Assembly: GCF_002938425.1 (NCBI RefSeq)
Contig: NZ_POQU01000023.1
Span: 1 to 42,332 of the forward strand
Length of the DNA stretch: 42,332 nt
Source: Blastococcus atacamensis
GTDB taxonomy: Bacteria; Actinomycetota; Actinomycetes; Mycobacteriales; Geodermatophilaceae
Reading direction: 5' to 3'
A program made the translations under genes and the position numbers. Positions 36,534-42,332 of this stretch are shown piece after piece; the stretch's first letter is position 1; each line of letters begins with the position of its first letter. The notes under the pieces are model-generated. The model saw nothing but the letters and a program-made list of their open reading frames with translations, was not told the origin of the DNA and did not search any database.

Positions 36534-37564
36534 GCGACGACGTCCTGGTGCGGGCCCGCGGGCTCGAGGTGCACTTCCCGGTGCGCGGGCAAGGGCTGCG
36601 CCGGAAGCAGGCGGGAGTGCTGCGCGCCGTCGACGGCGTGGACCTCGACATCCTGCGCGGCGAGACGCTCGGGCTGGTGGGGGAGTCCGGCTGCGGGAAG
36701 TCGACGCTGGGCAACGCGCTGCTGCGGCTGATCCCCTCCACCGGCGGCACGATCGACTTCGCGGGCACCGACATCACCTCGTTGAGCGGGCGGGGGCTGC
36801 GCGAGCTGCGGCGCCGGGCGGGGATGGTCTTCCAGGACCCGTTCGCCTCCCTCGATCCGCGGCGCACCGTCGCCCAGACGGTGAGCGAGCCGCTGGAGGT
36901 GCACGGGCTGCGCTCGGGCCGCAGCGAGCGGGCCCAGCGGGTCGGCGAGCTGCTGGAGCTGGTCGGCCTGGACCCGGCGGTGGCCGGCCGGTACCCGCAC
37001 GAGTTCTCCGGGGGCCAGCGGCAGCGCGTGGGCATCGCGCGGGCGCTCGCGGGGGAGCCGGACTTCCTGGTCTGCGACGAGGCGATCGCCTCCCTCGACG
37101 TGAGCGTGCAGGCGCAGGTGCTCAACCTGCTGCGCGGACTGCAACGGCAGCTCGGGCTCACGCTGCTGTTCATCTCGCACGACCTGTCCGCCGTCCGGCA
37201 CATCTCCGACCGGATCGCGGTGATGTACCTGGGGCGGGTCGTGGAGATCGGCCCGGCGGCCGCGGTCGGTACCGACCCGCAGATGCCCTACACGCAGGCG
37301 CTGCTCTCGGCGGTGCCGCTGCCGCACCCGGCCCTGGAACGGCAGCGGAAGCGGATCGTGCTGCGCGGCGACGTCCCGTCGCCGTCCGCCGTCCCGAGCG
37401 GCTGCCGGTTCCGCACCCGGTGCCCGTACGTGTTCGAGCCGTGCGACGACGTCGATCCCGCGCTGCAGCCGGCCGGGGCGCCCGGTCAGCTCGCGGCCTG
37501 CCACCTGCACGGCGTCGTCGGGACGCCGGCGACCGCGCCGGACGGCGTCACCGCGCAGCCCTGA
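36530..37564 (+). CDS. Peptide ABC transporter ATPase (DppF type)
   Basis: The 344-residue second ATPase has Walker [12 protein letters not shown]-loop [16 protein letters not shown], signature [15 protein letters not shown], Walker [15 protein letters not shown] and switch His in [13 protein letters not shown]. The C-terminal Opp extension ([17 protein letters not shown], then CHLHG) carries the cysteines typical of the family. An inserted RGQGLRRKQ before the first core strand is DppF-like. It ends the operon and is convergent with the MFS gene across palindromic repeat copy 3. GTGA overlap with dppD. Confidence 0.94.
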   Translation: MSDDVLVRARGLEVHFPVRGQGLRRKQAGVLRAVDGVDLDILRGETLGLVGESGCGKSTLGNALLRLIPSTGGTIDFAGTDITSLSGRGLRELRRRAGMVFQDPFASLDPRRTVAQTVSEPLEVHGLRSGRSERAQRVGELLELVGLDPAVAGRYPHEFSGGQRQRVGIARALAGEPDFLVCDEAIASLDVSVQAQVLNLLRGLQRQLGLTLLFISHDLSAVRHISDRIAVMYLGRVVEIGPAAAVGTDPQMPYTQALLSAVPLPHPALERQRKRIVLRGDVPSPSAVPSGCRFRTRCPYVFEPCDDVDPALQPAGAPGQLAACHLHGVVGTPATAPDGVTAQP

Positions 37565-37587
37565 ACCCGGCGGCGGCTCGGACGGCC

Positions 37588-37660
37588 GCCGAGTGTGCAC
37601 TTGTCGTCGGCCGACATGCCATGGCGCGGCGTGTCCCTCGGCATCAAGTGCTCACTCGGC
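37588..37660. repeat. Dispersed palindromic element, copy 3
   Basis: Left arm GCCGAGTGTGCACTTGTCGT and right arm, read on the other strand, GCCGAGTGAGCACTTGATGC; inner parts CCGACATGCC and GGACACGCC face each other. It belongs with the elements at 751-822 and 23078-23150. Here it lies between two convergent genes and could terminate both. Confidence 0.7.
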
Positions 37661-37675
37661 CGAGGGAGCCGGAAC

Positions 37676-38902
37676 TCAGACGGCCGGGCCGACCAGCCGG
37701 GGACGCGCGGCGGCGAGGCCGATGAGCAGCTGGCCCGCGACGACGACCAGCAGCAGCACCAGCCCGGGCTCCCACCCTCCGGTGACCTCGTGCAGCACGC
37801 CGACGCCGAGCGGCCCGGTGGCGGCCAGCAGGTAGCCGACGCTCTGCGCCGACGCCGACAGCCGTCCGGTCTGCCCGACGTCGCGGGTGCGCTGCAGGAT
37901 GAGCGTCATCGCCAGCGGGAACGACACCCCGGTGCCCACCCCGTAGAGCAGCGCCCACAGCACCGGTGCCGCCTCGGGGGCGACCAGCAGGCCCACGAGC
38001 CCGGCGAGGACGGGCAGGGTGCCGACCAGGATCCAGGTGCGCTGGCTCGGCCGGCGGGCCGCCAGCGGGGGGACGACGAGCGACGCCGGCACCCCGAGCG
38101 CGGCGGCGAGCGCCAGGATCGCGCCGGCCGCCACGGGTGAGGTGCCGGACTGCGCCTCGAGGATGTCGGCCAGCCAGGTGAGCATCGAGTAGAACGACAG
38201 GGACTGGAGCCCGAAGAACAGGGTGACCGCCAGCGCCACGCGGTCGCGGAGCACGGCGGTGCGCGCGCCGCTCGGGGCGGCCGGCGGGCGGGGCGCGCCG
38301 CGCCGGGCACGGGTCAGTGCGGCCATGGCGACGAGGGCGGCGAGCACGAGGACACCCCACAGGAGCAGCCCGGTGACGGCGCTGCCGGCGGCGTCGGCCA
38401 GCGGCTGTGCGAAGCCGGCGCCGATGCTCGCCGACGCCGCCATCGAGGCGGTGATCATGCCCAGCACAAGGGCGCTGCGGGCGCCGTACTCGGCGCGGGC
38501 CGCGGCGGGCAGCAGCACGTTGGCAATCGCGATGCCGCCGGTCAGCAGCACCGTGCCGACGTAGAGCCCCGGTGTTCCCGCCAGTCGCAGCAGCACACCC
38601 ACGGCGAGGACGACGACGCCGAGCAGCACCGCCCGGTGGACCCCCAGGCGGCTGGCGAGCGCCGGCGCGAACGGCGACACCAGGCCGAAGCACACCAGAG
38701 GCAGCGCGGTGACGACGGCGAGTGCTCCGGTGGACAGCGACAGCTCGTCGCCCAGCTCGCCGAGCAGCGGCCCGACGGCGGCGAACGGTGCGCGCAGGCA
38801 CAGCGCGACGAGGACGAGGACGACGGCGGGCAGGGCGAGCAGCCAGCCCGGGCGCCGGCGATCGGTGGCGAGGTTCTCGTCCTGCGTCCCGGCCCTCGTC
38901 AT
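37676..38902 (-). CDS. MFS transporter, CynX/NimT type
   Basis: This 408-residue major-facilitator protein has about 12 membrane segments. The opening LVALCLRAPFAAVGPLLGEL, FGLVSPFAPALASRLGVHRA (loop 2-3) and IAIANVLLPAAARAEYG match the cyanate/2-nitroimidazole transporter branch. Members move cyanate or export small aromatic or drug molecules; the substrate here is unknown. A basic central loop ([17 protein letters not shown]) divides the two halves. It is a single gene, convergent with dppF and divergent from the PIG-L operon. The ATG at 38902 has no strong ribosome site. Confidence 0.87.
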   Translation of the reverse strand: MTRAGTQDENLATDRRRPGWLLALPAVVLVLVALCLRAPFAAVGPLLGELGDELSLSTGALAVVTALPLVCFGLVSPFAPALASRLGVHRAVLLGVVVLAVGVLLRLAGTPGLYVGTVLLTGGIAIANVLLPAAARAEYGARSALVLGMITASMAASASIGAGFAQPLADAAGSAVTGLLLWGVLVLAALVAMAALTRARRGAPRPPAAPSGARTAVLRDRVALAVTLFFGLQSLSFYSMLTWLADILEAQSGTSPVAAGAILALAAALGVPASLVVPPLAARRPSQRTWILVGTLPVLAGLVGLLVAPEAAPVLWALLYGVGTGVSFPLAMTLILQRTRDVGQTGRLSASAQSVGYLLAATGPLGVGVLHEVTGGWEPGLVLLLVVVAGQLLIGLAAARPRLVGPAV

Positions 38903-39074
38903 GGCTCCATGCTGGTCCCTGGCCCTGGTCGCGGCACCGCCGGGTCGGGCGGCGGGGCGTTCGCGCAGATCAGGGGGAAGTTCGCACTTCAGGAACCCGC
39001 GCGATGTGTCGATCATCCGAGCGAGTGAGGAACTGGGCAGTCCGCCCAGGACATCTGGTCGACAGGAAGAGACC

Positions 39075-39770
39075 ATGGCAGGCAAGTCTGTGCTGGCCGT
39101 CGGGGCACATCCCGACGACGTCGAGCTGGGGTGCGGTGCGACGCTGCTCGCGCACGCCGCCGCCGGTGACCTCGTCACCATGCTCGTCATGACCGGCGGG
39201 GAGAGCGGCCCCGGCACGGCCAACCGGCACCTCGAGCAGCGCTCCGCGGCCGCCGTGCTCGGCGCAGGCCTGCGATGGGGTGGGCTGGTCGACTGCTCGA
39301 TGGTCGCCGACATCGGCACCGTGGCGGTCGTCGAGCAGGCGCTGGCCGAGACCGCGGCCGACCTGGTCTACGTGCACGCTCCGGAGGACAGCCACCAGGA
39401 CCACCGTGCCGCCGCCGCGGCCACGCTCTCCGCCGCCCGCCGGCTCGCCCGCGTGCTGCACTACCAGAGCCCCTCGACCCTCAGCTTCACCCCGACCGTG
39501 TTCGTGGACGTCACCGCCCACCTGTCGGGCAAGCTCGCGGCGCTGGCCGCCCACACCTCGCAAGTCGAGAACTCCCCGATGGTGGAGCCCGACGCGGTTC
39601 AGGCCTCCGCCCGGCACTGGGGGGCCCAGGCCCGCATCGGCTTCGCCGAGGCCTTCCAGCCCACCCGCATGGTCCTCGACCTCGCCCCGGCGCCTCGGCC
39701 CGCCGACCGCCGACGGGTGTCCTCCCGTGTCGTCCCGGCACCTCACCGCACGGCGGCTGCCACGCGATGA
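39075..39770 (+). CDS. PIG-L family N-acetyl deacetylase
   Basis: The 231-residue LmbE/PIG-L zinc deacetylase has the metal motif VGAHPDDVELGCGATL (His and Asp-Asp at about 11-15) and the third ligand in HAPEDSHQDHRAAA. Relatives remove acetyl groups from N-acetylglucosaminyl lipids or thiols (MshB, Bca and GlcNAc-PI enzymes). Position directly before a processive glycosyltransferase and an exosortase points to an amino-sugar polymer or glycolipid substrate rather than mycothiol; this is inference. GGAAGAG precedes the ATG, and its TGA overlaps the next start (ATGA). Confidence 0.9.
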   Translation: MAGKSVLAVGAHPDDVELGCGATLLAHAAAGDLVTMLVMTGGESGPGTANRHLEQRSAAAVLGAGLRWGGLVDCSMVADIGTVAVVEQALAETAADLVYVHAPEDSHQDHRAAAAATLSAARRLARVLHYQSPSTLSFTPTVFVDVTAHLSGKLAALAAHTSQVENSPMVEPDAVQASARHWGAQARIGFAEAFQPTRMVLDLAPAPRPADRRRVSSRVVPAPHRTAAATR

Positions 39771-41197
39771 GCCCGGCCCAGGCGGTCGTCCCCGACGGCC
39801 GTGCCCCCGCTGCCCCGCCCGCCGGCCCCGTGCCGGCGGGCGGGTCGGCGCACGGGGCGCGGCCCGACGGACGACGGCTGGTGCTGGCCGGCTACGTCGT
39901 CGCGGTGACCGCCGCCATCCTCGCCTTCGGGGCCGATTCGACGTTCGGCGTGCTCGCCGGCGCCCTGAACATCGTGTTCGCCGTCTTCTTCTTCCGGCAC
40001 CTCGCGTTCGCCGTCTCGGCCGCGCGCTGGGCCGAGGCCGACCTGCTGGCCCCCGACGTCGACCTGGACGGTTACACGCCCGAGGTCGCCGTCTTCGTCG
40101 GCTGCAAGAACGAGGAACTCGTCGTCGACGGGATGATCACCGCACTCCTCGGCCTCGAGTACCCGCCGGACAAGCTCACCCTCGTCGTGGTCGACGACGG
40201 CTCCGACGACGGCACCGGGGCGCGGCTGGACGCCTGGGCGGCGAAGGAGCCCCGGCTCCGCGTGCTGCACCGGGCCCCGAACTCAGGTGGCGGCAAGTCC
40301 GGCGCGCTCAACGACGCGCTGGCCACCGTCGACGCCGAGGTGGTGCTCGTCTTCGACGCCGACCACGAGCCCGATCCCAACGCGCTCCGCCGCCTGGTCC
40401 GGCACTTCCGCGACCCCTCGGTCGGCGCTGTCATGGGCCGGTGCGTGATCCGCAACGGCCAGGAGTCGACGATGGCCACCACGGTCTTCGTCGACTTCCT
40501 GTCCGGTTACCTCGTCAACGAGTACGGCCGGCAGGCGCTGTTCGAGCTGCCCGCGTACGGCGGCGCGAACTGTGCCGTGCGGATGTCCACCCTGCGCGCG
40601 CTCGGCGGCTGGAACACCGAGACGGTCACCGAGGACACCGACCTCACGCTGCGCGTGCTGCTCTCCGGGCAGCGGGTCCGCTACGACGTCTCGGCGATCG
40701 ACTACGAGGAGGCGGTGGTCACCGCCCAGCGCTTCTGGACGCAGCGCTACCGCTGGGCCCGCGGCCACCAGAAGTGCTTCCGCGACTACACCTGGGCGAT
40801 GCTCCGCTCGCGGCACCTCACGGTGCTCGAGAAGGCGGAGTCGCTGCTGTTCCTGCTCGGCTACCACGTGCCCGTGCTCAGCGGCATCGGCGTGCTGCTC
40901 ACCGTCCTGCGGGCGTTCGGCATCGGCGACGAGCCGATCATCGGCCTGCTGCCGCTGTCGATGCTGCTGTTCGTCGGTCCGCTGGCCGAGCTCACCGTCG
41001 GCCTGCTGGTGGGCCGGGTGGAGCGCCGGGCCGCCTGGTCCCTACTGGGGTTCCTGCCCGCGTTCGCGCTCTCGATCTGGATCACCACCCGCGCCTACCT
41101 CGACGGCATGCTGGGGCGCTCCTACACCTGGGTGAAGACCACCCGGTCCGGCGGCACCTCCACGGTCGCGCCGGCGCCGGCGGGTGGATCAGCATGA
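39767..41197 (+). CDS. Processive family-2 glycosyltransferase
   Basis: The 476-residue membrane glycosyltransferase of GT2 has the cellulose/hyaluronan/poly-GlcNAc synthase layout. Two N-terminal membrane segments precede the catalytic domain with VVVDDGSDDGT (about 141), FDADHEPDP (about 195, the metal-binding DxD), TEDTDL (about 287, catalytic base) and QRYRWARG (about 325, the Q/RxxRW motif of processive enzymes); C-terminal membrane segments follow. No PilZ domain is seen. It would polymerise or transfer a sugar across the membrane. It is coupled to PIG-L and to the exosortase by ATGA overlaps. Confidence 0.9.
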   Translation: MSPAQAVVPDGRAPAAPPAGPVPAGGSAHGARPDGRRLVLAGYVVAVTAAILAFGADSTFGVLAGALNIVFAVFFFRHLAFAVSAARWAEADLLAPDVDLDGYTPEVAVFVGCKNEELVVDGMITALLGLEYPPDKLTLVVVDDGSDDGTGARLDAWAAKEPRLRVLHRAPNSGGGKSGALNDALATVDAEVVLVFDADHEPDPNALRRLVRHFRDPSVGAVMGRCVIRNGQESTMATTVFVDFLSGYLVNEYGRQALFELPAYGGANCAVRMSTLRALGGWNTETVTEDTDLTLRVLLSGQRVRYDVSAIDYEEAVVTAQRFWTQRYRWARGHQKCFRDYTWAMLRSRHLTVLEKAESLLFLLGYHVPVLSGIGVLLTVLRAFGIGDEPIIGLLPLSMLLFVGPLAELTVGLLVGRVERRAAWSLLGFLPAFALSIWITTRAYLDGMLGRSYTWVKTTRSGGTSTVAPAPAGGSA

Positions 41198-42218
41198 GCG
41201 ACTCCACCTCGCCCCTGCCCCGCTCGATCCGCGGCCGCGTGGTCGTCCGCGGTGGTGCCCGGCGCCGCGCGGCGGTGCTGGTCGAGCTCTGCATCACCGT
41301 CGCCATCTGCCTGCTCGGCTATCACTACGGCGCGACCTGGTTCAAGGAGCACGAGGCCAGCTGGACCGTGGCGATCCTGCGCTTCTTCGGCGAGGACCGG
41401 GTCTCCGACGTCTTCCCGGGCCACATCCTGATGTTCCGGGACGGCGAGGTGCTCGACGGCGAGGTGACGACGTCCTGCTCGTCCATCCTCACCGTCATCG
41501 GCCTCACCGCGCTCACCTTCGCGGTACTGCGCGGACGGCGCCTGCACGCGGTGCTCGGGCTGGCGGTCGGCCTGGTCGCCGTGGTGGCCGCCAACGACCT
41601 CCGGCTGATCGCCTCCGCCCTCGCCGGCGTGCACTGGGGCGAGCCGGCCATGGTGCTCTTCCACGACTGGGTCGGCACGGTGTGGACGCTCGCCGCCACC
41701 CTGGGTGGCTTCCTCGTGATGGTCCACTTCACGCTGCCGAGCGCCGGGCGGGCCGAGCAGGACGTCGTCGGGCGGCACACCGCCGGGCGGCCGACCAGCT
41801 GGGCGCGCCCGGGCCTGGGCTACCGCGCCGAGGAGGTCGAGGCGGCGGGCGGCGAGCGGCGGGCCTCGCTGACCAGCTACGTGTACCGCTACCTGCTGCC
41901 CCGGTGGGCATCCCGCCGGCTGGCCGGCCGCCGCGAGGCCGGCCGGATCGACTACCGCATCGGGCACCTGCCGCCGGCGCAGCGTGCGGAGACCGCGTGC
42001 GCGCTGGTGGCCGACGGCCTCGGCGCGCACACCGCCTCCCTGCTGGCGATCGCCACGTACGAGGAGGACCCCGAGGTGCTGGACGCCCTCGCCGACGCGG
42101 TCGCCGCGCGCCAGTGGGAGCCGGTGACGAACGACCGGATCGCCGCCGTGCGCCTGTGGGCCCGCGGCTGGCTGTTCAGCCGCCGGACGGTGCGAGTGGA
42201 CGGCGACGTCGTCCGGAC
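41194..42218 (+). CDS. Exosortase/archaeosortase-family protein, 3' truncated
   Basis: At least 341 residues. The N-terminal ~185 residues hold about four membrane segments and the exosortase catalytic set: Cys95 in GEVTTSCSSILTVIG, Arg137 in VAANDLRLIA and His157 in VLFHDWVGT. Exosortases cleave and re-attach proteins bearing a short C-terminal sorting signal, often linked with polysaccharide export. The region after ~185 is soluble and alpha-helical (LPPAQRAETACALVADGL, then ASLLAIATYEEDPEVLDALA) and is not part of the core family; its role is unknown. The genome sequence ends at 42218, after which adapter follows, so the C-terminus is missing. ATGA overlap with the glycosyltransferase. Confidence 0.85.
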
Positions 42219-42332
42219 CTGTCCATTATACCCATCTGACGCTGCCGACGAAGACGACAGTGTTACTTACGCGGGGCGCCGCATACGCAAAAAAAACAGA
42301 CACACAACAACATAACACGTAACCACAATAAA
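42219..42332. other. Illumina Nextera adapter read-through (artefact)
   Basis: From 42219 the sequence matches the reverse complement of the Nextera transposase end and read-1 linker at 30 of 33 positions (mismatches at 42224, 42225, 42232), including CTGACGCTGCCGACGA intact. An 8-base index-like stretch (42252-42259) follows, then GTGT and a decayed P5 flow-cell sequence, then poly-A and low-complexity bases. Base composition drops sharply. It is not genomic; the open frame running to 42315 is spurious past 42218. Confidence 0.95.

Noticed and set aside
36061-37110. Walker B Pro-to-Ala change (DEA) in both transporter ATPases as a sign of inactivity
   Set aside because: The catalytic Glu and Asp are intact and the variant is common in actinobacterial peptide transporters.
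42219-42315. Continuation of the exosortase reading frame to a stop near 42315
   Set aside because: These codons are read from adapter sequence.

Overview
The window looks like one draft-assembly contig from a high-GC actinobacterium. Gene content (proteasome activator Bpa, GuaB1, FolP2, HtdX/FabG4-type enzymes, class E sortase), dense use of GTG starts, and ATGA/GTGA stop-start overlaps point to Actinomycetes. I infer a Geodermatophilaceae-like host (Blastococcus, Modestobacter, Geodermatophilus) from overall character, not from any alignment. Both ends carry signs of draft-assembly problems. The left end fuses the start of panE to the end of pheA out of frame. The last ~114 bases are a degraded Illumina Nextera adapter, not genome.

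Layout. 1-8409: panE/pheA fragments, a MarR-like remnant, a GroES-like protein, a minimal zinc metallopeptidase and guaB1 on the minus strand; then, divergently, serS and two HAD phosphatases, followed by a methyl-accepting chemotaxis protein behind a flagellar-type (sigma-28) promoter. 8543-17707: a DUF4190 membrane protein, Bpa, a cysteine-desulfurase-like PLP enzyme, a quinone oxidoreductase, a DUF1905 protein, an acyl/4-coumarate-CoA ligase, a PaaI thioesterase, folP2, a MaoC dehydratase, a beta-lactamase-fold hydrolase and an HU protein. 18062-23029: a 57-residue DUF1059 protein, an EAL c-di-GMP phosphodiesterase divergent from a large GAF-PAS-GAF-GAF-SpoIIE phosphatase, and a TRIC/UPF0126 channel.

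23154-30960 is a fatty-acid beta-oxidation island. An acyl-CoA oxidase-like enzyme and its TetR regulator read left; thiolase, FabG4, an HtdX-like dehydratase and an acyl-CoA dehydrogenase read right. A clean palindrome between the two arms is the likely operator. 31036-37564 holds a class E sortase with its small membrane partner, then a five-gene oligopeptide ABC transporter whose first permease apparently starts at CTG. After a convergent MFS exporter, 39075-42218 is a tightly overlapped PIG-L deacetylase, processive GT2 glycosyltransferase and exosortase-family operon, cut by the contig end.

The intergenic space is unusually structured. One dispersed palindromic element occurs three times and one hairpin family three times. 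There are several long perfect stems, including a 24-bp one at 15955-16013. No tRNA, rRNA, CRISPR array, transposase or prophage gene was seen.
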